Source: JBBQXV01 sp043785585 | GTDB lineage: Bacteria > Myxococcota_A > Polyangia > Polyangiales > Polyangiaceae | NCBI GenBank assembly: GCA_043785585.1 | Contig: JAYVXB010000273.1 | Span: 1-6,258, forward strand | Reading direction: 5' to 3' | Length of the DNA stretch: 6,258 bases | Part shown: piece by piece, positions 1 to 5,696 of the stretch | Numbering within the stretch: the stretch's first letter is position 1 | Layout: every line of letters begins with the position of its first letter | Notes under the pieces: model-generated | Seen by the model: the letters and a program-made list of their open reading frames with translations, nothing else | Databases searched by the model: none | Told to the model about the DNA's origin: nothing | Translations under genes and position numbers: made by a program

Positions 1-353
1 TCGGTCGTCGGCTTCGGCGCGAACATCGCCCCGGCACCGAACGCGAAGTCGCGCCCCTGGCGATAGAGGAGGTGCAGCCCCGTCTGCAACGTCGCGTCAC
101 CTTTGCCGATCGCACCGAGCGGCGTGTCGCCACCTTGATTGCCGGGCGAGATCGGCGCCGACGGGAGCGCGAGGACGCCGAGCTCGAGGGCAGCGATCGT
201 ATGCGGGCGATCGAGGAACGCCGACGCATCGAACGTCGTCTCGTGCTTCGAGCTCGTGACGGGAGGCGCAGCGTGCGCGGTGAACGCGAACGCGCTCGTC
301 ACAGCGACGAGAGCGGCGTACGCGAAAGAACGTGCGTGCGGACGCGGGCTCAC
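1..353 (-). CDS. Exported protein of unknown function, N-terminal part (runs off the left edge)
   Basis: Only the first 117 codons are in the window; the reading frame is open to base 1. I do not recognise the family. From the GTG at 353-351 the product has a clear Sec signal peptide: a basic start (RPHAR, residues 4-8), a hydrophobic core at about 10-24 and an A-H-A cleavage motif at 26-28, so the mature chain would begin near Ala29. After it come alternating hydrophobic and polar stretches with Gly and aromatic residues (for example LHLLYR near 93-98 and FAFGAGAMF near 103-111). This would fit strands of an outer-membrane beta-barrel, but that is inference. The GTG was chosen because it puts the signal peptide at the N-terminus; no strong Shine-Dalgarno precedes it. 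It lies 40 bp after the stop of the lipoprotein gene on the same strand, so the two are probably one transcript. Confidence 0.72.
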   Translation of the reverse strand, partial: MSPRPHARSFAYAALVAVTSAFAFTAHAAPPVTSSKHETTFDASAFLDRPHTIAALELGVLALPSAPISPGNQGGDTPLGAIGKGDATLQTGLHLLYRQGRDFAFGAGAMFAPKPTT

Positions 354-376
354 GACGTCATCGTAGCCCACGTCCG

Positions 377-392
377 CGCGCGACGTTGCGCG
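377..392 (-). other. Small GC hairpin between lipoprotein gene and next gene
   Basis: Directly after the TAG stop at 396-394, the minus-strand transcript reads CGCGC-AACGTC-GCGCG, a 5-bp stem with a 6-nt loop. There is no U-tract after it, so it is not a convincing intrinsic terminator. It could be a partial terminator, an mRNA-stabilising element or a chance product of GC-rich sequence. The next GTG start is 23 bases further on. Confidence 0.2.
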
Positions 393-393
393 A

Positions 394-1362
394 CTACGGG
401 CAGGCGCCTTCGTGCGCGAGCTGGACCTTCGCCGACTGGCGGAAGCAGTCGTTGGTGTACGTCTGGCCGTTGCAGGCGCAGACCGGCTTGTAGAGGAAGT
501 AGCAAACCTGCGGCACCGGCTTGCAGACGCCCGGGAGATCGGCGCCGTTGCACGCGTTTTGGATCGTGATGTCGCAGAGCTCGCCCGTATCGCAGAGGCC
601 GCCGACGAATCCGCCGCACGTCTTCGGCCCAGGCGGCGGAGGCGCCACGATCTTCGTGTAGAACTCCGACGCGACGAGCTCGTGCATGCTGCCGCCCGGA
701 CCGTGCACCGTGTGGTGACGACCCGCGATGAGCACGAAGCCGTGGTGCAGTGCTTCGATCGCCGCGTCGACCTGCCTCTGGTTCGCACCCGACGCCTGCG
801 AGAGGTCGACGCCCGCAAGGCTCTGGCTCGACGTCGAATTGAGCTTCGCTTCGTGATCGCTTGCGCACGGGAACGCGAAGCAGCGAACGCCGTTGTCCTT
901 CACTTCGTAGAACGTGCCCGTCGGCGTCGTGAGCGAGTTGCCGACCCACACTTCGCTCGCGACGAGGACGTCGACGAGGAAGTTGGCTTGCATGCGCTTG
1001 ACGAGCGTGCCGCGGACGAGCGCGTGCGCGTCGGAGACGATGCCGCCGAGCTTCGTCGTCTCTGCGTCGTCGAGACCGATCGCGGAGAGGTCCATCGAAT
1101 ACGCATGGCACTCGGCCGCCACGGTGTCGTCCGCGCACTTCGTGGTGCTGAAGTTGACTCGCTTGACGTAGTTGCCGCCGCAAATCGGCGACATGCATTT
1201 GCGCATGTCTTGGCGCGTGACGATGAAGTACGCCGACGTGCTCGCGAGGCTGTCGGCTTCGTTCGAGTCGACGGAAGCGCCGTCGGTACCGGAGTTGCCG
1301 GCGCAGGCCGGGAGCGCGAATGCGCAGAGCGCGACGGCAGATGCCGAGAGAATGGTCTTCAT
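394..1362 (-). CDS. Secreted lipoprotein: DUF6748-like domain plus C-terminal Kazal-type protease inhibitor domain
   Basis: The 322-residue product starts with a lipoprotein signal peptide: K2, a hydrophobic core and the lipobox LPAC with Cys20 as the lipidated residue. Ala21 follows rather than Asp, which fits outer-membrane sorting. Residues about 43-240 resemble DUF6748, a myxobacterial secreted domain with no known function; landmarks are RKCMSPICGGNYVKRVN (54-70) and the C161/C166 pair. A Pro-rich hinge (241-246) leads to a Cys-rich end with ten cysteines between 249 and 321. The last part is Kazal-like: C287, seven residues, C295, then NGQTYTND and C306, closing at C321. It has the CxC form (C295/C297) that I recall from bacterial Kazal domains in place of the classical fifth cysteine. 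By alignment with ovomucoid the P1 residue would be Phe289, suggesting inhibition of chymotrypsin- or subtilisin-like proteases (inference). The start is supported by AAGGAAGG nine bases upstream of ATG. Confidence 0.9.
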   Translation of the reverse strand: MKTILSASAVALCAFALPACAGNSGTDGASVDSNEADSLASTSAYFIVTRQDMRKCMSPICGGNYVKRVNFSTTKCADDTVAAECHAYSMDLSAIGLDDAETTKLGGIVSDAHALVRGTLVKRMQANFLVDVLVASEVWVGNSLTTPTGTFYEVKDNGVRCFAFPCASDHEAKLNSTSSQSLAGVDLSQASGANQRQVDAAIEALHHGFVLIAGRHHTVHGPGGSMHELVASEFYTKIVAPPPPGPKTCGGFVGGLCDTGELCDITIQNACNGADLPGVCKPVPQVCYFLYKPVCACNGQTYTNDCFRQSAKVQLAHEGACP

Positions 1363-1371
1363 GGGTCACGA

Positions 1372-1384
1372 CCTTCCTTGAAGG
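1372..1384 (-). promoter_or_regulatory. Ribosome binding site of the lipoprotein gene, inside a possible hairpin
   Basis: The minus-strand leader carries AAGGAAGG (plus-strand bases 1379-1372) nine bases before the ATG, a good Shine-Dalgarno. Just upstream lies ACCTCCTT, identical to the anti-Shine-Dalgarno of 16S rRNA. The leader can therefore fold as CCTTC-AAG-GAAGG, a 5-bp stem with a 3-nt loop that hides most of the ribosome binding site. The pairing is seen in the sequence; a regulatory role is inference. Confidence 0.5.
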
Positions 1385-1412
1385 AGGTAGAGGTAGGATT
1401 ACGTAGGTGGCG

Positions 1413-1440
1413 GATCTACCCGTTCGCGGCGGAACGTCAA
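1413..1440 (-). promoter_or_regulatory. Weak candidate promoter for the lipoprotein gene
   Basis: On the minus strand TTGACG (1440-1435) matches the -35 consensus at five of six bases. Sixteen bases later TAGATC (1418-1413) matches the -10 consensus at only three of six and lacks the final T. It sits in the 108-bp gap between kinase stop and lipoprotein start, after the hairpin at 1445-1460. Treat it as a hint; if the -10 is wrong, the real promoter is elsewhere in the gap. Confidence 0.22.
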
Positions 1441-1444
1441 GGGC

Positions 1445-1460
1445 CCGGACCGAAGCCCGG
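1445..1460 (-). terminator. UUCG-loop hairpin after the kinase gene (possible terminator)
   Basis: Ten bases after the TGA of the kinase gene, the minus-strand transcript can form CCGGGC-UUCG-GUCCGG. This is a 6-bp stem, one pair being G-U, closed by the very stable C(UUCG)G tetraloop. Only GCCCUUG follows, so the U-tract is poor and termination may be partial or Rho-assisted; it could instead protect the mRNA 3' end. It lies at the expected place between two separately functioning genes. Confidence 0.45.
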
Positions 1461-1470
1461 TTGCGCCAGC

Positions 1471-3912
1471 TCAAAGCCACTTTTGGCTGGCGGACGGCGC
1501 TGGGCCCGGATCGTTCGTCGTGGACGGCGCGGGCACCGACGGGACGAGCTTCACGTCGTTTCCCGCCTGCGCGTGCCGTGTCGCACGAAGCGGCGTCCCG
1601 CCGGCCTTCGCCGTGAAGACGACGTCGTAGCGACCGCCTTCGACGAACGTGTAGCCGGCGCGGCAGGTCCCGAGCCCGTCGCAGAGGCCGGGGATCTTTG
1701 CACCGTTCGCGATGCCGGGTCCGCTGATCGCGAAGTACGGCGCGTCGATCGCGGGGCGCGCCGCCGTCGCGGGAGTCGTCACGATCCGCGCGACGAAGTC
1801 CACCGGCTGTCCGACGCGCGCGCGCGCAGGCGTGACGTCGAGCAGCACGTTGATCGATTTGGCCGGCGTGCTCGACGTCGCGTTCGTCAGCGGCGGAAGC
1901 GATGCATCGACGCCGAGCGACGCTCCCTTCGCCGCGATCTCGGCCTCGCACTCGGCGACGAGCGCCGTCGCTTCGACGTCCGACGGATCGAGCTCGTGGG
2001 CGAGCCGCGCGAGCCGAAGAGCCTCCGCTACGTCGCCCCCCTGACGCGTCGTGCGTCCGATCCGCACGAGATCGTCGCACGCGAGCGCGCGAATGCGAAA
2101 GAGCTGCAAATCGTGGGGCCATCGCGCGAGCCCTTCGTTCGTGAGATCGCGCACGTTGTCGCCGGGGGGCGCGTCCCACCGCTGATGGATGAGCGCGTCG
2201 TTCGCGCGGGCGGAGATCGTCTCGAGCGACGCCGGCTGCGTCGACGGTCCCATGAGCCCGAGCTTGTACGCGACCGCCGCGGCGCCACCGACGCCGAGCA
2301 GAAAACAGAAGAAGACGAGCACCGCCGCGCGCGATCGAGCACGACGCGGCGACGCGCTCTCTTCGTCGCTCAGCGTCGAGTCGACCCCCGAAGGCGGCTT
2401 GCTCGGATGCGTGGACGGTCGACTGTCGCGACGCGACGGCGGCGGTGTCGGCACGAGCGTCGATTGGCTCATCGCGTGCGGTGTCATCGCCGGCGCGGGC
2501 GTCGCGATTTGCGCGCGCGGGATCGGCTGCGTCGTGCCGGGATGAACGGGCGACATCTGTGTGCGCGGCGCCGCAGTCCCGCGCGGCGCGGGCGTCCCGT
2601 TCGAAAGATCGTCGTCATCGTCCATCGTGACGTCGACGTTCGACGTGCGCGCCGGTGGCACTCCCCCGGCCATCTGCGCCTGCACGTCCGCGGGCGGCGT
2701 CCACTTCGTCGTCTCGTTGCCGCGCGGCAGCGGCGTCTCCATCTGCGCACCGGTCGGTCGCGCCGCGCTCGGGGGCTGCGCCTTCGCGAGCTGCTCCGTC
2801 GTCTCTTGATCGAGCCGCAGCTGCCGCGTCCGCTGCATCGATGCAATCTGCACGGGTCCCGACGCGCGGCCGCTCATCATCATCGCGCGCGATACGAGCT
2901 CCTCGGGCGACATCCCGCTCGCCCGCGCCGCGTCGAGCAGCGCGCGCCCGAGCACGCGCGCGTCGGCGTCGCGATCGCCCGGACGCTTCGCCAAGTTTCG
3001 CATCACGACGTCCGCGATCGGCTCGGGCACGTACGCCGCGCGCGGGATCGACCGGAGCGGCGGCGGCGGATCGTGGATCTGCTGCACGAGGAGCGCGACC
3101 GCCTGCTCCCCTTCGAACGGCGTGCGCCCGGAGAGCATTTGATAGAGCAGCGTCGCGATCGAATAGACGTCGCTCTGCGGCCCGACCGTCTCGCCCTGCG
3201 CGCCCTCCGGCGAGATGTAGCGCGCGGTCCCGAAGATCAGCCCGGCGGCGGTCGCCATCGACTGGTTGCCCCAGTTGAGGCGCGCGATGCCGAAGTCGAG
3301 CACCTTGACGAAGTCGTCGTCGTCGCCGCGCCGCACGAGCATCACGTTTTCGGGCTTGATGTCGCGGTGCACGACGCCCTGCACGTGCGCTTCGCCGGTC
3401 GCATCGCACAGCTGCAGCGCGACGTGGAGCGCGCGCGGGAGCGGCATCGCACCCCCCGCGCCGGCGAGCGCGCTCTGCAACGACAGCCCATCCAGGTACT
3501 CCATCACGATGTACATCGCGCCGTCGGGGAGCTGCCCGGTGAGCAGAACGTGCACGACGTTCGAGTGCTGCAAGCGCGACGCGACCTTCGCCTCGCGATG
3601 AAAACGCGCGACGAGCTGCTGGTTCGTCGACAGCTCGCGATGGAGAATCTTCACCGCGACGTCGCGATCGATTCCCGTTTGGAACGCGCGGTAGACGCGC
3701 CCCATCGCGCCGATGCCCGCGAGCTGCTTGATCTCGATGTGACCGAGGATTTCTCGCCCGACATACGGGTCGACCGACTGGCCGCTCGAGCCAGCGGCGG
3801 TCGTCAGCGGCGTGCCGTCGATCGGGCAGAAGAGCGCGTCGACGGGGTAGCGGATGCCGCAGGACGGGCAAAGCTTGGGCGACGCCGCGGACGCGTTCGA
3901 CACGGCGCTCAT
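1471..3912 (-). CDS. Transmembrane Hanks-type serine/threonine protein kinase with N-terminal zinc-knuckle-like motif
   Basis: An 813-residue Ser/Thr protein kinase. A short N-terminal Cys motif (C15, C18, C29, with D32 where a fourth Cys might be) is typical of myxobacterial kinases and may bind zinc. The kinase domain, about 50-325, keeps every key element: glycine loop GIGAMG (66-71), Lys88 in VAVK, Glu107 of helix C, HRD (182-184) with K186 and N189, DFG (206-208), GTARYISPE (228-236) and D248. It should be active, and as an RD kinase it is probably controlled by activation-loop phosphorylation. A Pro/Thr-rich linker (about 345-525, with Asp431-435) leads to one membrane helix (529-551). 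Outside are a TPR-like helical part (560-663) and a beta-rich, possibly Ig-like domain (686-790) with a likely C744-C750 disulfide, probably the sensor. No PASTA repeats are seen. The ATG at 3912 was chosen because the Cys motif follows directly, GGGCGG lies seven bases upstream, and the frame before it looks non-coding. Confidence 0.95.
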   Translation of the reverse strand: MSAVSNASAASPKLCPSCGIRYPVDALFCPIDGTPLTTAAGSSGQSVDPYVGREILGHIEIKQLAGIGAMGRVYRAFQTGIDRDVAVKILHRELSTNQQLVARFHREAKVASRLQHSNVVHVLLTGQLPDGAMYIVMEYLDGLSLQSALAGAGGAMPLPRALHVALQLCDATGEAHVQGVVHRDIKPENVMLVRRGDDDDFVKVLDFGIARLNWGNQSMATAAGLIFGTARYISPEGAQGETVGPQSDVYSIATLLYQMLSGRTPFEGEQAVALLVQQIHDPPPPLRSIPRAAYVPEPIADVVMRNLAKRPGDRDADARVLGRALLDAARASGMSPEELVSRAMMMSGRASGPVQIASMQRTRQLRLDQETTEQLAKAQPPSAARPTGAQMETPLPRGNETTKWTPPADVQAQMAGGVPPARTSNVDVTMDDDDDLSNGTPAPRGTAAPRTQMSPVHPGTTQPIPRAQIATPAPAMTPHAMSQSTLVPTPPPSRRDSRPSTHPSKPPSGVDSTLSDEESASPRRARSRAAVLVFFCFLLGVGGAAAVAYKLGLMGPSTQPASLETISARANDALIHQRWDAPPGDNVRDLTNEGLARWPHDLQLFRIRALACDDLVRIGRTTRQGGDVAEALRLARLAHELDPSDVEATALVAECEAEIAAKGASLGVDASLPPLTNATSSTPAKSINVLLDVTPARARVGQPVDFVARIVTTPATAARPAIDAPYFAISGPGIANGAKIPGLCDGLGTCRAGYTFVEGGRYDVVFTAKAGGTPLRATRHAQAGNDVKLVPSVPAPSTTNDPGPAPSASQKWL

Positions 3913-4064
3913 GCTAGCACCGCCCGATGAAATCCCCGTGGCGCGCTCTGGGACGAAACGGCCCGTCCGACGCGGATCGATCGGCGGACGCGTCCCACGC
4001 ACCGCGCCGCCCGACACCGGGCCGCGCGGACGAGCGCCGAATCGCTCTCGCAGCGGGGGGTCAC
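3909..4064 (-). CDS. Possible 51-codon upstream ORF coupled to the kinase gene
   Basis: A small ORF fills most of the 189-bp gap before the kinase. It starts at GTG 4064-4062, which is preceded by GGAGG (4074-4070) at a five-base spacing, one of the best Shine-Dalgarno sites in the window. It ends with TGA at 3911-3909, overlapping the kinase ATG as ATGA, the usual form of translational coupling. The predicted peptide is rich in Arg (12 of 51) and Ala with four Cys and has no signal peptide, membrane helix or known domain; this is also what random GC-rich sequence would encode. The gene could be a leader whose translation controls kinase output, or a chance ORF. The context (strong ribosome site plus ATGA overlap) speaks for it and the composition against. 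It begins 37 bases after the stop of the upstream gene at 4102. Confidence 0.35.
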   Translation of the reverse strand: MTPRCESDSALVRAARCRAARCVGRVRRSIRVGRAVSSQSAPRGFHRAVLA

Positions 4065-4101
4065 GCCGACCTCCAATGCGAGGATCAGGCCGTCGCGTCG
4101 A

Positions 4102-4779
4102 TCACGACCAACGCAACACGACGTAGAGCGCGCCCGGCGGCGCCGGCGTCTCCTCCGCGGTCACGCCGCGGATGTTGCAGAGGCTCATCGCGTGACGGAG
4201 CGCTTCGGCGAACGCATCGCGCTGAACGGGTGAATCGATGTACGGGTGGTCGCGCAGCGTGATGCGCGCGGAGTCGACGGCGAGCGGAACGTAACCGAAC
4301 GTTCCGTGGGTATGATCTTCACGCCAGAGGTCGGGCGCGCGGCGGAGCAGCATCGGCGGATTCGCGAGAGAGAGCAAAACGCGGCGAACGCGGCCGAATC
4401 CGTAGTCGATCATGTGATCGATCCAGCGATGGAACGTCGCGCGATCGCGACTGCACGGCCCGTCCCATGCGGCGTCGCCGAGCGCGATCACGTGGCGCTC
4501 GGCGACCCATGCGTCGGCAGCTCGCCCCGCCAGGAGAAAGGCTCGACCGGCGTCGTCGGGTACGGCGCGAACGAGGTCTTCGATGGCCGCCTCGCCCCAC
4601 AGGGCGCGCGTCGCCTCGCGGTACGCCGCGAAGTTCACGGCCCGCGTGCAAGGCTCGGCGCTTTCCCCCATTCCCCGATACTCTACGAACACGAGCGCGC
4701 GGCCAAGCGAGGCCTCGTGAATCACGCCGCTCGCGTTCGCGGTCTCGCGAGACCGCGTCGCGCAGGGTTGCGCCTCCAT
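4102..4779 (-). CDS. Uncharacterised protein, possibly related to the myxobacterial TIGR02265/DUF2378-like or heme-NO-binding-like group
   Basis: I do not recognise this gene with certainty. From ATG 4779 it gives 225 residues with no signal peptide or membrane segment, so it is probably cytoplasmic. Notable parts are an alpha-rich N-terminal half (about 48-100), the stretch FHRWIDHMIDYGFGRVRRVL (116-135), WREDHTHG (152-159) with two His, and a C-terminal part alternating strand and helix (ARITLRDHPY 171-180, then AFAEALRHAMSLCNIRGV). That order resembles the TIGR02265/DUF2378 and heme-NO-binding-like proteins common in myxobacteria; this is a shape impression, not a match. The start is uncertain: GTG 4725 and ATG 4671 are in frame, and none of the three has a clear ribosome site. 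The domain-like part begins near residue 48, so the ATG at 4671 is credible and would free the palindrome at 4738-4757 from coding sequence. It lies upstream of the kinase on the same strand and is divergent from scpA. Confidence 0.75.
   Translation of the reverse strand: MEAQPCATRSRETANASGVIHEASLGRALVFVEYRGMGESAEPCTRAVNFAAYREATRALWGEAAIEDLVRAVPDDAGRAFLLAGRAADAWVAERHVIALGDAAWDGPCSRDRATFHRWIDHMIDYGFGRVRRVLLSLANPPMLLRRAPDLWREDHTHGTFGYVPLAVDSARITLRDHPYIDSPVQRDAFAEALRHAMSLCNIRGVTAEETPAPPGALYVVLRWS
4738..4757. promoter_or_regulatory. Perfect 20-bp palindrome upstream of scpA (candidate operator)
   Basis: CGCGGTCTCGCGAGACCGCG is its own reverse complement over all 20 bases. It ends 48 bases before the scpA GTG. 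It lies in non-coding sequence if the divergent gene starts at 4725 or 4671, and inside its 5' end if that gene starts at 4779. Its symmetry and place suggest a binding site for a dimeric regulator of one or both divergent units, but no known operator consensus was recognised. Confidence 0.4.
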
Positions 4780-4792
4780 GGCCGACGCGCTT

Positions 4793-4798
4793 AAGGTG
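4793..4798 (+). promoter_or_regulatory. Ribosome binding site of scpA
   Basis: AAGGTG lies seven bases before the GTG at 4806 and matches the AAGGAG consensus with one mismatch. It decides the scpA start: the frame is open far upstream to 4467, but that part is antisense to the divergent gene and has no ribosome site here. Confidence 0.7.
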
Positions 4799-4805
4799 CC
4801 GCGTC

Positions 4806-5696
4806 GTGTCGAAAGCCGAGAAAGAAGCAGAGAGCGTCGCCGTCGACGCTGACGGAAAAAGCGCGGACGCTGCACGCGATCCCGCCGACCCGAACGCGTA
4901 CTCCGTCAAGCTCCCGACGTTCGAAGGGCCGCTCGATCTCCTGCTTCATCTCTGCCAAAAGCACGAGCTGAACATCCTCGAGATCCCGATCAGCTTCGTG
5001 ACCGAGAAGTACCTCGAGTACCTCGCCATCATGCAGCTCGCGTGGAAGGCGTCGCCCGCTGGCACGGGAGGCGCGCCTGGGCTCGATGTCGCCGGGGAGT
5101 ATCTGCTCATGGCGGCGACGCTGGCGCACATCAAGTCGAAGATGCTCCTTCCGGCGCCGCCACCCGGGCAGGAAGACGACGCGCTCGAAGAGGAAGAGGA
5201 TCCGCGCGAGTCGCTCATTCGGCGGCTGCTCGAGTACCAAAAGTACAAGCACGCGGCGGAGCAGCTCGTCGCGCGCGGCGTCGCAGGGCGCGACATCTTT
5301 CTGCGCGGAAGCACGATCGAGGAGGCCGCGAACGAAGGCCTCGCGCCGCTCGCCGAGATCCCGCTCTACTCGCTCGTCGAGGCCTTCCAGCACGTCCTCT
5401 CGAAGAGCAAGGTAAAGCTCACCCACGACATCGTCGCGGATCGCATCAGCATCAGCGATCGCATCCACGAGCTCGTCGCGCTCCTCGGCTCTCGCAAGCG
5501 CCTTCTCTTCGAAGATCTGTTTCAAGGCGCCACCACCAAGTTCGACCTCGTGATCACCTTCCTCGCCTGCCTCGAGATGACCCGCCTCAAGATGACCCGC
5601 CTCTACCAATCCGAGCCGCTCGCGCCGCTCTACGTCGAGATCGCCGCCGACCCTTCGCAGCCCATCGAGATCCCAACCGACGAGGGTCTGACGTGA
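4806..5696 (+). CDS. scpA: Segregation and condensation protein A (kleisin subunit of SMC-ScpAB)
   Basis: ScpA is the kleisin that bridges the two heads of an SMC dimer and carries ScpB, forming the bacterial condensin ring that compacts and separates chromosomes on the nucleoid. The 296-residue product has the family's hallmark N-terminal block at about 34-75 (VKLPTFEGPLDLLLHLCQKH, then ILEIPISFVTEKYLEYL), the helical domain that contacts the SMC neck. Next comes a helix with AGEYLLMAATLAHIKSKMLLP (96-116), an acidic Gln/Glu/Asp linker (122-135) and a ScpB-binding middle region. The C-terminal winged helix (about 212-278; ISISDRIHELVALL, then FDLVITFLACLEMTRL) caps the SMC head. It is slightly longer than usual because of about 30 polar residues before the conserved block. 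The GTG start is set by AAGGTG seven bases upstream. Its stop overlaps the scpB start, so the two are translated together. Confidence 0.97.
   Translation: MSKAEKEAESVAVDADGKSADAARDPADPNAYSVKLPTFEGPLDLLLHLCQKHELNILEIPISFVTEKYLEYLAIMQLAWKASPAGTGGAPGLDVAGEYLLMAATLAHIKSKMLLPAPPPGQEDDALEEEEDPRESLIRRLLEYQKYKHAAEQLVARGVAGRDIFLRGSTIEEAANEGLAPLAEIPLYSLVEAFQHVLSKSKVKLTHDIVADRISISDRIHELVALLGSRKRLLFEDLFQGATTKFDLVITFLACLEMTRLKMTRLYQSEPLAPLYVEIAADPSQPIEIPTDEGLT
5682..5686 (+). promoter_or_regulatory. Ribosome binding site of scpB inside the end of scpA
   Basis: GAGGG lies six bases before the scpB GTG at 5693. The start and the scpA stop share the bases GTGA (5693-5696), so ribosomes ending scpA can restart directly on scpB. 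This supports choosing GTG 5693 even though the first 95 or so codons are not conserved ScpB sequence. Confidence 0.55.

Noticed and set aside
1381..1409. AAGGAGG on the plus strand upstream of GTG 1407 as a ribosome site for a plus-strand gene
   Set aside because: The spacing of 19 bases is too long and the following frame is antisense to the kinase gene. The motif is the complement of the anti-Shine-Dalgarno part of the lipoprotein leader.
1815..1825. Alternating CG run of 11 bases
   Set aside because: It encodes ordinary Ala/Arg codons in the kinase gene; such runs are common at this GC content.
350..2179. A 609-codon minus-strand frame overlapping the lipoprotein gene, the gap and the end of the kinase gene
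   Set aside because: It is out of frame with both recognised genes, Arg/Ala-rich and without motifs; it also runs through an intergenic gap and a hairpin.
2834..2845. 12-bp palindrome TGCATCGATGCA
   Set aside because: It lies deep in the kinase coding region and its length is expected by chance in a window this size.
412..3930. A 1,172-codon open frame on the plus strand across both the lipoprotein and kinase genes
   Set aside because: It is antisense to two well-supported genes. Its product is extremely Arg-rich with no domains, signal or hydrophobic core. Codon use with G or C at third positions keeps the opposite frame free of stops.
3913..4017. A longer kinase start at GTG 4017, adding 35 residues
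   Set aside because: There is no ribosome site before it, the added residues look random, and the conserved Cys motif follows closely after the ATG at 3912, which has GGGCGG upstream.
5577..5606. Two 12-base copies of ATGACCCGCCTC, 15 bases apart, in scpA
   Set aside because: They encode MTRLKMTRL, which fits the normal helix of the ScpA winged helix with no extra residues, so repeated codons explain it.
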